Shown here: in pieces, positions 47,896-57,229 of the stretch
Numbering within the stretch: the first letter of the stretch is position 1
How the letters are laid out: every line of letters starts with the position of its first letter
NCBI GenBank assembly: GCA_963840055.1
Contig: CAWIXM010000050.1
Span: 124,001 to 188,000 of the forward strand
Source: Rhodoplanes sp963840055
Lineage (GTDB): Bacteria; Pseudomonadota; Alphaproteobacteria; Rhizobiales; Xanthobacteraceae
Reading direction: 5' to 3'
DNA: 64,000 bases
The notes under the pieces: model-generated
The model's database searches: none
What the model saw: only the letters and a program-made list of their open reading frames with translations
What the model was told of the DNA's origin: nothing
Made by a program: the position numbers and the translations under genes

Positions 47896-48723
47896 CTAAA
47901 GTGCCCGCGCCACGATTTCTATTGGCGCGATCACATTGTCTTCGAGCGCGCTGATGACGTTCGCGATCCGTTGCGGCGTCGAAGGCCCCATCAAGATATG
48001 CAGGCCGAGAGGAGGCGCGCCATGCTGCGCCGACCTCTCGCGCATCTTTCGCCCGAGTTGCAGGGCTGTCTCGCGCCAATTGCGTTCCTTTTCGATCGCA
48101 AAGCCTTCCGCGGCCAGCAGGGCGCGGTACGCAGCCAGCGTTTCAAGAAAACTCGCCGCAGCGGTTATCGCCCACGGCATCGGGTACGCAATCTCGCCAT
48201 CGCCGGTGAGCATGACGTCGTATACGCCGAACAGGCCGCCCGGTTTCAGCACACGCCGCACTTCCGCAAAAGCTTTCGCCTTGTCCGCGATGTTCATGCC
48301 CACATGGATCATCGTGGCGCAGTCGAAGCTCTGGTCGGCTAAGGGGATGGCGAGGGCGCTCGCCTGGCCGAAGGAAACCGTCTCCGCAAGCCCGCAGCGC
48401 CGCGTCAGCGCATTCGCCACCCGCACATATTCGTCGCTCAAGTCGATCCCATGGACCATGCACCCGTGCGCCTCGGCGAAATAGCGCGCCGGCCCGCCGA
48501 TGCCAGCGCCGACATCGAGGACACGCATGCCACTCGCGAGCCCCAGATCGCTCGCGAGCCCTGCCGTCGCTGGGTGCGAGCCAAGGTGATACTCGTCGGC
48601 ACTACCGAGATCGCGGCGAGTAAGCCTTTCGACATCCTTGCCGCTTGCGGCCAGGGCGTTGAGGATCGCTCGTTCAAGCGCTCCGTGCCGGTATTGCTCT
48701 GCAACCTGCTGTTCGGTCGTCAT
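47896..48723 (-). CDS. SAM-dependent methyltransferase (class I)
   Basis: A 275-residue protein whose SAM site is MRVLDVGAGIGGPARYFAEAHG with the acidic GIDLSDEYVRVAN next and VLKPGGLFGVYDVMLTGDG as motif III. This sterol/ubiquinone-type methyltransferase pattern does not define the acceptor. The ATG at 48723 lies 13 bases after the recJ stop (48737), so it is the second gene of a recJ transcript. An upstream in-frame ATG at 48822 lies inside recJ and was rejected. Confidence 0.86.
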   Translation of the reverse strand: MTTEQQVAEQYRHGALERAILNALAASGKDVERLTRRDLGSADEYHLGSHPATAGLASDLGLASGMRVLDVGAGIGGPARYFAEAHGCMVHGIDLSDEYVRVANALTRRCGLAETVSFGQASALAIPLADQSFDCATMIHVGMNIADKAKAFAEVRRVLKPGGLFGVYDVMLTGDGEIAYPMPWAITAAASFLETLAAYRALLAAEGFAIEKERNWRETALQLGRKMRERSAQHGAPPLGLHILMGPSTPQRIANVISALEDNVIAPIEIVARAL

Positions 48724-48736
48724 TGAGTTCGCACCG

Positions 48737-50569
48737 TCAACGCACCGTGATCGGTTCCGCGCTTGCAATGTCGATGAGGCGCAACTGCACGCGCTCAGCG
48801 CCCTGCCAGCGGTCGAGCGCAAGGCAACCCGCCGCGTGCACGCTGCGCCCGCGATTGTCCATCATCGCGCGTCCGAGCGTCTGCCCCGCCGCTCGGAACG
48901 CGATCGCCTCCACCATCGCGCCATCTCCCGCTTTAAGGCGGGCGCGGACATGCGCCTGTCCCACCTCTTCCGCATAGGCAAGCATATGCGCAGGCAGCGC
49001 AAGGACGGGCTCGGGATTGCCCGCGCCATAGGGGCCCGCGCGCGCGATCATGTGACACAAGTCCGGCGTCACGGCCGCGGCAGTGATGGCGCCATCGATC
49101 AGAAGCGCTGAATCGCGCCGCGCCGCCTCCACCGGCCCCGCGAGGGCTTCTTCGAGAAACGCGCGAAAGGCGGCGAGCGCGCTCTTGCGCAAGGTGACGC
49201 CGGCCGCCATCGCATGTCCGCCGCCCTTGATGAGCAGGCCTTCGGCGACCGCCCGCTTGACCGTATGGCCGAGATCGACCCCGAGGATCGAACGCCCGGA
49301 CCCCGTGCCGCGATCGCCGGGCTCGAGCGCGATGGCGAAGGCCGGGCGGCCGAACCGTTCTTTCAGCCGCGCGGCGACGAGGCCAACCACGCCCGGGTGC
49401 CAGTTCGCCGCCGCGGTGACGACGACCGCGCCCTTCTCCTCAAGTCCCAGCGCCGCCATCGCCTCGGCTTCGGCTTCCGCCACCGCCGCCTGTTCAATCG
49501 CTTGGCGCTCGCGGTTGAGCCGATCGAGTTCGGTCGCGATCCTGCCCGCCTCGACCGGGTCATCGAGCATCATCAGGCGCGCGCCAAGATCGGCCCGGCC
49601 GATGCGCCCACCCGCATTGATGCGGGGACCGAGCAGGAAGCCGAGATGCCACGGCTCGGGCGGCCCGGAAAGGCGGGCAATGTCCATCAGCGCGGTCAGG
49701 CCGATCCGCTCGCGGCGGCGCATCGCGATCAGGCCCTTCCGAACGAAAGCGCGGTTGAGGCCGGTCAGCGGCGCCATGTCGGCGACGGTGCCCAGCGCGA
49801 CGAGATCGAGATATTCGAGGAGATCGGGCTCGGGCCGCGCCACCGTCCAGAAGCTGCGCCGGCGCAGCTCGCGATTGGTTGCGACGACCGTCATCAGCGC
49901 GAGCCCGACCGCGGCGAGCTGGCCGAGGCCGGACAGATCGTCAAGCCGGTTGGGGTTCACCACGGCGATGGCGGGCGGCAGCGTTTCGTCGGCGAGATGA
50001 TGGTCGATGACGATGACATCGACGCCGAGCTTGTGCGCCTCGGCGAGCGGCTCGACGCTCGTCGTGCCGCAGTCAACGGCGACGATCAGGCGCGCGCCGC
50101 GTGACGCGAGCGTGCGCACCGCTTCGACATTCGGTCCATAGCCTTCGAACAGCCTGTCGGGGATATAGACGATGGGGTCGAGCCCGGCGCGGCGGAGGAA
50201 CAGCGCCATCAGCGCGCTCGACGTCGCGCCATCGACGTCATAGTCGCCGAACACCGCAACGCATTCGCGGCGCTCGGCGGCATCGGCAAGCCGCGCGGCG
50301 GCGGCTTCCATCGCCGTCAAGACATGCGGGTCCGGCATCAGTCGGCGGATCGCCGGATCGAGATAGGCCTCGACCGCGTCCGGCTCGACATTGCGGCCAG
50401 CGAGAATGCGCGCGAGCAGTTCCGGCGTGCCGCAGCGCTGGACGATGGCGAGCGCCCGCTGCGTTCCGCGCTCATCGAGCCGGTCGCGCCAAACGCGGCC
50501 CGTCGCCGAGCGCTCGACGCCGAGAAAAGAACGAACAGACGGCTCAACCGTCAAAAGACTGCGCAGCAT
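48737..50569 (-). CDS. recJ: Single-stranded-DNA-specific exonuclease RecJ
   Basis: This is the 610-residue 5'-3' exonuclease of recombination and mismatch repair. The DHH-family motifs are clear: AVFGDYDVDGATSSAL (motif I), IVAVDCGTTS, VIVIDHHLADETLPP (DHH), and LLGPRINAGGRIGRADLGARL. The DHHA1 half follows with GGGHAMAAGVTL, and the OB-fold occupies the C-terminus. It precedes a methyltransferase gene and is separated from glpX by a hairpin. Confidence 0.95.
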   Translation of the reverse strand: MLRSLLTVEPSVRSFLGVERSATGRVWRDRLDERGTQRALAIVQRCGTPELLARILAGRNVEPDAVEAYLDPAIRRLMPDPHVLTAMEAAAARLADAAERRECVAVFGDYDVDGATSSALMALFLRRAGLDPIVYIPDRLFEGYGPNVEAVRTLASRGARLIVAVDCGTTSVEPLAEAHKLGVDVIVIDHHLADETLPPAIAVVNPNRLDDLSGLGQLAAVGLALMTVVATNRELRRRSFWTVARPEPDLLEYLDLVALGTVADMAPLTGLNRAFVRKGLIAMRRRERIGLTALMDIARLSGPPEPWHLGFLLGPRINAGGRIGRADLGARLMMLDDPVEAGRIATELDRLNRERQAIEQAAVAEAEAEAMAALGLEEKGAVVVTAAANWHPGVVGLVAARLKERFGRPAFAIALEPGDRGTGSGRSILGVDLGHTVKRAVAEGLLIKGGGHAMAAGVTLRKSALAAFRAFLEEALAGPVEAARRDSALLIDGAITAAAVTPDLCHMIARAGPYGAGNPEPVLALPAHMLAYAEEVGQAHVRARLKAGDGAMVEAIAFRAAGQTLGRAMMDNRGRSVHAAGCLALDRWQGAERVQLRLIDIASAEPITVR

Positions 50570-50700
50570 GGATCGCGTGGGCTGACCACGAATCAGTTTT
50601 CCAGCAGATGAGTCAGTCTAGGGCTAATGGGTCGATCGTGTCATTCCGGCGCGACGAAGCTGCTCTGAATCTGAACCGAATACTTTGCTCATAAAAGCTC

Positions 50701-50723
50701 GGCCCCGCACGCGTGCGGGGCGC
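50701..50723 (-). terminator. Hairpin after glpX
   Basis: A perfect stem GCCCCGCAC-GCG-TGCGGGGC (50702-50721) lies just downstream of the glpX stop on the minus strand, then CGAGCTTTTA. The weak T-tract lowers confidence. Confidence 0.65.
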
Positions 50724-50757
50724 AGCAAATACAAGCGGCAGCGCGATCGCCCCGCCC

Positions 50758-51783
50758 CTAATCCATCTGGAATTTATCGAACTGGCGGTGCTCGGCGCGG
50801 ATCCAGCGCACGGTGCCGGTGGTCGAGCGCATCACCACCGTCTCGGTCTCGATCAGGCCCGGGCGGAAGCGCACGCCGCGCAACAGCGAGCCGCCGACAA
50901 TGCCGGTGGCCGCGAACACGCAATCCCCCTGCACCAAGTCTTCGATCGTATATTTCTTCCGCGGGTCGCGGACGCCGGCCCGGCGCGCCGGCCCGCGCTT
51001 CGAATCGCTGTCGAGGATCAGCCGCCCCTGGAACTGGCCGCCGATGCAGCGCAGCGCCGCGGCAGCCAGCACGCCTTCGGGCGCGCCGCCGATTCCGAGA
51101 TAAATGTCAACGCCGGTCGACTCTGGATCGGCGGTGTGGATTACGCCAGCGACGTCGCCGTCGCTGATCAGCTGCACCGCCGCGCCGGTTCGCCGTACGG
51201 CGGCGATCAGGTCGGCGTGGCGCGGCCGGTCGAGGATGAGCGCGGTGATCTCGTGCGCCTTCACGCCCTTCGCCATGGCGAGCGCGTGGATATTGTGCTC
51301 GGGCTTGGCGTCGAGATCGACGATGCCCGGGGGATAGCCGGGCCCGATCGCGATCTTGTTCATGTAGACGTCGGGCACGTTCAAAAGCGCGCCGTCCTCG
51401 CTCATCGCCATGGTGGTAATCGCGCCCGGCAGCGCCTTGGCGCACAGCGTCTTGCCCTCGAGCGGCGCGACGGCGATGTCGACCTTCGGCCCCTTGCGCG
51501 CGCCGACATGCTCGCCGACGAACAGCATCGGCGCTTCGTCGCGTTCGCCCTCGCCGATGACCACTCTGCCGGAGAAGGAAAGGCGGTTAAGCTCGCGCCA
51601 CATCGCTTCGACCGCCGCCTGATCGGCCGCTCTTTCGTTGCCGCGGCCGCGCCATTGGGCGGCTGCAACGGCGGTTCGCTCGGTCACCCGGACGATCTCG
51701 ATGGACACAACACGATCCATCGTCTCGCGGGTTGCGGCCGCAATCGAGGTGCGCTCCGCCCCGGCAAGCTCGCCTGTGCTCAC
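50758..51783 (-). CDS. glpX: Class II fructose-1,6-bisphosphatase
   Basis: The 341-residue enzyme hydrolyses fructose 1,6-bisphosphate in gluconeogenesis or the Calvin cycle. Family sequences include VVIGEGERDEAPMLFVGE, KVDIAVAPLEGKTL and VYMNKIAIGPGYPPG. The start GTG at 51783 has AAGGA nine bases before it and gives the usual N-terminus; a longer frame begins at 51816 without a site. It lies 46 bases after the hom stop and is likely in the same transcript. Confidence 0.93.
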   Translation of the reverse strand: MSTGELAGAERTSIAAATRETMDRVVSIEIVRVTERTAVAAAQWRGRGNERAADQAAVEAMWRELNRLSFSGRVVIGEGERDEAPMLFVGEHVGARKGPKVDIAVAPLEGKTLCAKALPGAITTMAMSEDGALLNVPDVYMNKIAIGPGYPPGIVDLDAKPEHNIHALAMAKGVKAHEITALILDRPRHADLIAAVRRTGAAVQLISDGDVAGVIHTADPESTGVDIYLGIGGAPEGVLAAAALRCIGGQFQGRLILDSDSKRGPARRAGVRDPRKKYTIEDLVQGDCVFAATGIVGGSLLRGVRFRPGLIETETVVMRSTTGTVRWIRAEHRQFDKFQMD

Positions 51784-51829
51784 GATGATATTTCCTTCCC
51801 TCGGGCTGCCTATCATGAGGTCAGCCTCA

Positions 51830-53155
51830 TTAGTTCTTTTCGATCCGGATCACTTGCGGTCGTCCTGCAATCACGCCATGATTTTTGATTTCGCGCAAGG
51901 CCTTATGGACGGCGTCTTCGGTCGTGGCGTAGGTCACGAGGATGACGGGCGCGGGCGAGTGCGGGCTTTTCGGGTCGTCTCCGCCATGCGGCTCGGCATT
52001 GCGACGACGCTGAACAATCAACTCAAGCGAAATCTGTTCGTCGGCAAGATGACGCGCAATAGTGGCAAAAGTTCCGGGGCGATCGACTGCCAGCAAACGA
52101 ATATAGTAGCCGCCTTCGTGGCGTTGCATCGGGGCGCGGCTGCTCGCAACCAGCGACGCGGCCGGGCGTCCGAACGGCGCGGACCGCACCCCGCGGGCGA
52201 TGTCGCCGAGGTCGGCGACCACGGCGGAAGCGGTCGCCGCCCCGCCAGCCCCCGGCCCCACCAACGTGATCGGCGCAACTCCTTCTGCGTCGATCGAGAC
52301 GGCGTTGGTCACCCCCATGACCTCCGCGAGCGGCGAACCGAGCCGGACCATGGTCGGATGCACCCGCTGCTCGATGCCCTCCCCGGTGCGCAGCGCGACC
52401 CCCAGCAGCTTGATCCGGTAGCCGAGTTCGGCCGCGGCCTCGATGTCCTCCGGCGCAATCGAAGAAATCCCTTCGACAAAAATGGCTTCCGGGTTGACCT
52501 TGATACCGAATGCGAGACTCGCAAGGATCGAAAGCTTCTGCGCCGTGTCATAGCCTTCGACGTCGAAGGTGGGGTCGGCTTCGGCATAGCCGAGTCGCTG
52601 CGCATCTTTGAGACAGTCGGCGAAGGAAAGCCGATCCTGCTCCATCCGGGTCAGGATGTAGTTGCAGGTGCCGTTGAGGATTCCGTAGACGCGATCGAAG
52701 GTATTGCCCGCCAGCCCCTCGCGCAGCGTCTTGACGATCGGAATGGCCGCGCCAATTGCCGCCTCGAAGTCGAGAGCAGCGCCATGCGCCTCGGCGAGTT
52801 CGGCAAGCGCCACGCCGTGGCGAGCGAGCAACGCCTTGTTTGCAGTCACCACCGACTTGCCTGCCTTCAACGCTGCCTCGATCGCGCTTTTGGCTGGATC
52901 GCCGTCGCCGCCCATCAACTCGACGAACACGCCGACCTCCGGATCGGTCGCAAGCGTCACCGGGTCGCTCGCCCAGCGTAACGGCCGCGAGCCGAGATCG
53001 CGCTTTTTGGAGCGGGAGCGCGCAGTTACCGCCGCCACCTCGATCGGACGGCCGCAGCGAAGCGCAAAGCTATGCGCTTCCTGATCGATGAGACGGGCGA
53101 CGGCGGCGCCGACGGTCCCGAGCCCGGCCAGACCAATCTTGAGCGGCGCAACCAT
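51830..53155 (-). CDS. hom: Homoserine dehydrogenase
   Basis: The 441-residue enzyme makes homoserine from aspartate semialdehyde, leading to threonine and methionine. The NAD(P) loop is GLAGLGTVGAAVARLI, and the catalytic region is GILNGTCNYILTRMEQDRLSFADCL, then AEADPTFDVEGYDTAQKL. A C-terminal ACT domain gives likely threonine feedback control (LLAVDRPGTFATIARHLAD). It lies downstream of the aminotransferase gene. Confidence 0.96.
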   Translation of the reverse strand: MVAPLKIGLAGLGTVGAAVARLIDQEAHSFALRCGRPIEVAAVTARSRSKKRDLGSRPLRWASDPVTLATDPEVGVFVELMGGDGDPAKSAIEAALKAGKSVVTANKALLARHGVALAELAEAHGAALDFEAAIGAAIPIVKTLREGLAGNTFDRVYGILNGTCNYILTRMEQDRLSFADCLKDAQRLGYAEADPTFDVEGYDTAQKLSILASLAFGIKVNPEAIFVEGISSIAPEDIEAAAELGYRIKLLGVALRTGEGIEQRVHPTMVRLGSPLAEVMGVTNAVSIDAEGVAPITLVGPGAGGAATASAVVADLGDIARGVRSAPFGRPAASLVASSRAPMQRHEGGYYIRLLAVDRPGTFATIARHLADEQISLELIVQRRRNAEPHGGDDPKSPHSPAPVILVTYATTEDAVHKALREIKNHGVIAGRPQVIRIEKN

Positions 53156-53209
53156 CGCGGGGCCTTAGGACTGAATTTCTCTAAATTTATAGTGGCTTAA
53201 GGGATAAAG

Positions 53210-54433
53210 TTAGCGCAACTTGGCAAGGGGAACGACGTTGTGCAGCTTATCCGGCCCGGTCTCGAGGAAGCGGCGCAGATTGCGTGCCGCCTGACGAATG
53301 CGCTGCTCGTTCTCGACAAGCGCGATGCGCACGAAGCCTTCCCCGTGCTCCCCAAAGCCGATGCCGGGGGAGATGGCGAGTTCGGCTTTCTCGACGAGGA
53401 GCGTCGCGAATTCGATGCTCCCAAGCGTGCGGAAAGCGGGTGGCAACGGCGCCCAGGCGAACATCGAGGCGCGCGGGGCGGGGATCTCCCAGCCGGCGCG
53501 CCCGAAGCTCTCCACCAGCACGTCGCGCCGGCGTTTGTAGGTCTCCCGCATTTCGCGAATGCAGTCTTCCGGCCCATTGAGGGCAGCCGTCGCCGCCACC
53601 TGCACCGGCGTGAAGGCGCCGTAGTCTAGGTACGACTTGACCCGCGCAAGCGCGCCGATGACGCGCTCGTTGCCGACCGCAAAACCGATGCGCCAGCCGG
53701 GCATGGAAAACGTCTTCGACATCGAGGTGAACTCGACCGCGACGTCCATCGCCCCGGGCACCTGCAGGATCGAGGGCGGCGGATTGCCGTCGAAATAGAC
53801 TTCGGCATAGGCAAGATCGGACAGGACGATGAGCCCGTGCCGTTTGGCGAAGGCGATGACATCCTTATAGAAGTCGAGGTCTACCACGTAGGCGGTCGGA
53901 TTGGCCGGATAGCAGACGACAAGCGCAGTGGGCTTCGGGATCGAGTGCACGACCGCCCGCTCGAGCGCCTCGAAAAGCGCAGGGGTCGGCTGGGACGGCA
54001 CCGAGCGGATCACCCCGCCCGCCATCAGGAAGCCGAAGGCGTGAATGGGATAGCTGGGATTAGGGACCAGCACCACGTCGCCCGGCGCGGTGATCGCTTG
54101 GGCCACATTGGCGAAGCCCTCTTTGGAGCCGAGCGTCGTGACGACCTGCGTCTCGGGGTTGAGTCTCACCCCGAAGCGGCGCTCGTAATAGGCGGCCTGC
54201 GCCTTGCGCAGCCCGGCAATTCCTTTGGACGCGGAGTAGCGGTCGGTGCGCGGCCTGCCGACAGTTTCCTTGAGCTTTTCGACGACATGGGCCGGGGCGG
54301 GCAGGTCAGGATTGCCCATGCCGAGATCGATGATGTCGGCTCCCGCATTGCGCGCAGCCGCCTTGGCGCGGTTCACCTGTTCGAACACGTAAGGCGGCAG
54401 CCGGCGAATGCGGTGAAACTGTTCCATGGACAT
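53210..54433 (-). CDS. PLP-dependent aminotransferase, AlaC/DapL-like
   Basis: The 407-residue class I/II aminotransferase has IIDLGMGNPDLPAPAHVVEKL at the N-terminus and the PLP lysine in FTSMSKTFSMPGWRIGFAVG. Sequence features such as TLGSKEGFANVAQAITAPGD and NPSYPIHAFGFLMAGG fit the alanine transaminase AlaC/LL-diaminopimelate aminotransferase branch. It precedes hom, which fits alanine or aspartate-family amino acid synthesis. The precise substrate is not readable. Transcription runs from here through hom and glpX. Confidence 0.9.
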   Translation of the reverse strand: MSMEQFHRIRRLPPYVFEQVNRAKAAARNAGADIIDLGMGNPDLPAPAHVVEKLKETVGRPRTDRYSASKGIAGLRKAQAAYYERRFGVRLNPETQVVTTLGSKEGFANVAQAITAPGDVVLVPNPSYPIHAFGFLMAGGVIRSVPSQPTPALFEALERAVVHSIPKPTALVVCYPANPTAYVVDLDFYKDVIAFAKRHGLIVLSDLAYAEVYFDGNPPPSILQVPGAMDVAVEFTSMSKTFSMPGWRIGFAVGNERVIGALARVKSYLDYGAFTPVQVAATAALNGPEDCIREMRETYKRRRDVLVESFGRAGWEIPAPRASMFAWAPLPPAFRTLGSIEFATLLVEKAELAISPGIGFGEHGEGFVRIALVENEQRIRQAARNLRRFLETGPDKLHNVVPLAKLR

Positions 54434-54555
54434 CGAGGCTCTCGTTGCGGCGGCACAGACCGCCCGAATCGGGGCGACCTGTAATACGATATAGGTGGGG
54501 GTAGTAAAGCGCCTCGGCGCGCGGCGGGCTTCGCCTTTATTCGACCTTGCGGGCC

Positions 54556-54909
54556 TCAGTGCGCCGCGGCGTTCGCCTCGGTGGTCGCGGCGTTTGCCCC
54601 AGTGACCGCGGCGGTAGCCTCGGTCGCGCGGCGCGTGGCGTTGTCGCGCGCAGCGGCAAGATCGGATTCGACCTTCTTGACCTCCGCACGGGACAATACA
54701 CCCTCCGAACGCGTGGGCGGCATCTCATGGACTCGGGGGAAGGCCGGCCGATCGGCCGAACGCTCCGGCGTCCCTTCCGGAAGCCCCCCGACCGCGGAGG
54801 GGAGGCTTGAGAAGACGGACGAGCATCCTGCAATGACCGTCGCGGCGCTGATCGCGAGCGCAATACGCCATATCGGCACTCGACGGCGCAGTGGTTCGGT
54901 TCTAGACAT
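54556..54909 (-). CDS. Small lipoprotein
   Basis: The 117-residue product has a lipoprotein signal with a lipobox ending VIAGCSS (Cys28 lipidated). The mature part has a proline-rich stretch then an alanine-rich helical tail (RATEATAAVTGANAATTEANAA) that may form a coiled coil. It resembles hypothetical lipoproteins of Rhizobiales and has no enzymatic motif. It is divergent from phaC. Function unknown. Confidence 0.75.
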   Translation of the reverse strand: MSRTEPLRRRVPIWRIALAISAATVIAGCSSVFSSLPSAVGGLPEGTPERSADRPAFPRVHEMPPTRSEGVLSRAEVKKVESDLAAARDNATRRATEATAAVTGANAATTEANAAAH

Positions 54910-54980
54910 GATGCCGGACGATGAACATTTAAAAAAGCGACCGTTTAAAGACTAGCTGAACCTCGCCGTATCGAGGTAAT

Positions 54981-56948
54981 ATGTCTAAAGCAAGGAGTCC
55001 CGCCCCCATGGACATTAAACAAGACGCACAAGCAACGGACCAATCTCCTGCTCCGCAAGTGACCGAGCATTCCCCGCCCGCCCCGGCAAAAGCCGAAGGA
55101 AATGGCGCCGCTGCCCCCGCCAAGCCCGCGAAGAAGGCCAAGGCGCCGGCGGAACCGCAGCCCCCGCCTCAGATCGATATCGAGAAATTCGCGACCAACA
55201 TCGCCAAGGTCGTGGAGGAAGGCGGCAAGGCGTTCGCCGCCTGGCTCAAGCCGCGCGCCGAAGGCAAGGTCAAGGAGCCGCACGAGCAGGTCGCCGATAT
55301 CGTCAAGACGCTCGGCCGGGTCGCCGAATACTGGATGACCGACCCGCGGCGCACGGTCGAACTGCAGACCAATCTGAGCAAGGCCTATCTCGATCTGTGG
55401 TCGAACGCGGTGCGCCGCATGACGGGCGAGCAGGTCGAGCCGGTCGCCAAGGCCGATCCGCGTGATCGGCGTTTCGCCGATCCGGAATGGTCGACGAACC
55501 AGTATTTCGACTTCCTCAAGCAGGCCTATTTGGTCACCAGCCATTGGGCCGACCACATCGTGTCGGAAACCAAGGGCCTCGACAGCCACACGAAGCGCAA
55601 GGCGGATTTCTACGTCAAGCAGCTCGTCAACGCGATCGCGCCGTCGAACTTCCTGTTTACCAATCCCGAACTTCTGCGGCTCACCCTCTCTTCGAACGCG
55701 GAGAATCTCGCGCGCGGCATGAAGATGCTCGCCGAGGACATCGAGGCCGGCGGCGGCGAACTGCGCATTCGCCAGTCCGACCACAGCCAATTCGAGGTCG
55801 GCCGCAATATCGCGATCACGCCCGGCAAGATCGTCTACCAGAACGAGCTGATGCAGCTCATCCAGTACACGCCGACGACCGAGAATGTGCTGAAGATGCC
55901 GCTGCTGATCGTGCCGCCCTGGATCAACAAGTATTACATACTCGATCTCAACGAAGAGAAGTCGTTCATCAAATGGGTGGTGAGCCAGGGCGTGACCGTG
56001 TTCGTCATCTCCTGGATCAATCCCGACGCGCGGCTCTCGACCAAGACGTTCGCCGACTACATGCACCAGGGCCCGATCGAAGCGCTCGACAAGGTGCTGG
56101 AAATCACCGGCGAGCCGAAGGCGCACACGATCGGCTATTGCGTCGGCGGCACCATGCTCGCGGTGATGATGGCCTACCTTGCCGATAAAGGCGGGCTCGA
56201 AAAGATCGCTTCGGCGACCATGTTCACCGCCCAGGTCGACTTCGAGCACGGCGGCGATCTCACGCTGTTCACTGCCGAGCCTGCACAGGTGGAAGCGATC
56301 GAACGGCGGATGGCCGAGCTCGGCTATCTCGAAGGCAAGAAGATGGCGACGGTGTTCAACTTCCTGCGCTCGAACGACCTCGTCTGGCCCTACATCATCT
56401 CCAACTATCTTAAGGGCGAGCAGCCCTTCCCGTTCGACCTGCTGTACTGGAACTCCGACTCCACGCGCATGCCGGCGGCGAACCACTCATACTATCTGCG
56501 CAACTGCTACATGGGGAACAAGCTCAGCAAAGGCGAGATGGAGCTCGACGGCGTTCGCCTCGACCTCAAGAAGGTGATGACGCCGATCTGCAATGTCGCC
56601 ACCCGCGAAGATCACATCGCGCCGGCGAAGTCGGTGCTCATCGGCTGCAAGTTCTTCGGCGGGCCGGTGGACTTTCTGCTCGCCGGCTCCGGCCACATCG
56701 CTGGCATCGTCAATCCGCCGGCTGGCGGCAAGTATCAGTACTGGGTCGGCCCGAAGCCCGATGGCTTCGATGATCCCGAGGCGTGGCTCAAGCAGGCGAC
56801 CGAGACCAAGGGCTCGTGGTGGCCCTACTGGGTCGAGTGGATCAAGAACTTCGATCGCTCGGAAGTACCGGCGCGCCAGCCCGGCTCCAACCCTAACTTC
56901 CCGGTCATCGAAGACGCACCGGGCGCTTATGTGAAAATGCGCGACTGA
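54981..56948 (+). CDS. phaC: Class I poly(3-hydroxyalkanoate) synthase
   Basis: The enzyme polymerises (R)-3-hydroxyacyl-CoA at granule surfaces. The 655-residue product has the lipase-like box GYCVGGTMLAV with nucleophile Cys387, an aspartate in ATREDHIAPAKSVL and the general-base histidine in GSGHIAGIVNPP. WINKYYILDLNEEKSFIKWV is a conserved class I core. The N-terminus (about 60 residues) is a Pro/Ala/Lys-rich extension longer than in most class I synthases. The stop touches a dispersed repeat. No phaA/phaB lie in the window. Confidence 0.95.
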   Translation: MSKARSPAPMDIKQDAQATDQSPAPQVTEHSPPAPAKAEGNGAAAPAKPAKKAKAPAEPQPPPQIDIEKFATNIAKVVEEGGKAFAAWLKPRAEGKVKEPHEQVADIVKTLGRVAEYWMTDPRRTVELQTNLSKAYLDLWSNAVRRMTGEQVEPVAKADPRDRRFADPEWSTNQYFDFLKQAYLVTSHWADHIVSETKGLDSHTKRKADFYVKQLVNAIAPSNFLFTNPELLRLTLSSNAENLARGMKMLAEDIEAGGGELRIRQSDHSQFEVGRNIAITPGKIVYQNELMQLIQYTPTTENVLKMPLLIVPPWINKYYILDLNEEKSFIKWVVSQGVTVFVISWINPDARLSTKTFADYMHQGPIEALDKVLEITGEPKAHTIGYCVGGTMLAVMMAYLADKGGLEKIASATMFTAQVDFEHGGDLTLFTAEPAQVEAIERRMAELGYLEGKKMATVFNFLRSNDLVWPYIISNYLKGEQPFPFDLLYWNSDSTRMPAANHSYYLRNCYMGNKLSKGEMELDGVRLDLKKVMTPICNVATREDHIAPAKSVLIGCKFFGGPVDFLLAGSGHIAGIVNPPAGGKYQYWVGPKPDGFDDPEAWLKQATETKGSWWPYWVEWIKNFDRSEVPARQPGSNPNFPVIEDAPGAYVKMRD

Positions 56949-57046
56949 GCATTTTCCGGCGAAGTGGGAACCGGTTCGCCGCAGAAAATGCGACCGCGAA
57001 AGGACAAATCGAGCGAATTCCGATTTTACCGGAACGGAATTCGCTC
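56949..57046. repeat. Dispersed two-palindrome repeat, copy E
   Basis: GCATTTTCCGGCGAAGTGGG to CGCAGAAAATGC (56949-56991) is identical in the first half to copy A at 21265. The second palindrome GAGCGAATTCC...GGAATTCGCTC is at 57011-57046. It begins directly after the phaC stop codon, so it may act as the 3' end signal. Confidence 0.85.
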
Positions 57047-57229
57047 AAGCCCTCAATTGCGGCTCTTCCCGATGCTTGACGGCGCGCGAGGCGACTTGCG
57101 CGCCGTCTCTTGTTCGGGCGTACGAGAGTTGAGCCAAGTCAATGCCGCGCGCTGGCGTGCTTCCGACAGTCCCGGCCAAGCGACGATGGTCGCCCGCGGT
57201 GTAAGAACCAATAGGAGAGGATTGCGCCC

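Noticed and set aside
54945..56486. 513-codon open frame opposite phaC
   Set aside because: Shadow of phaC.
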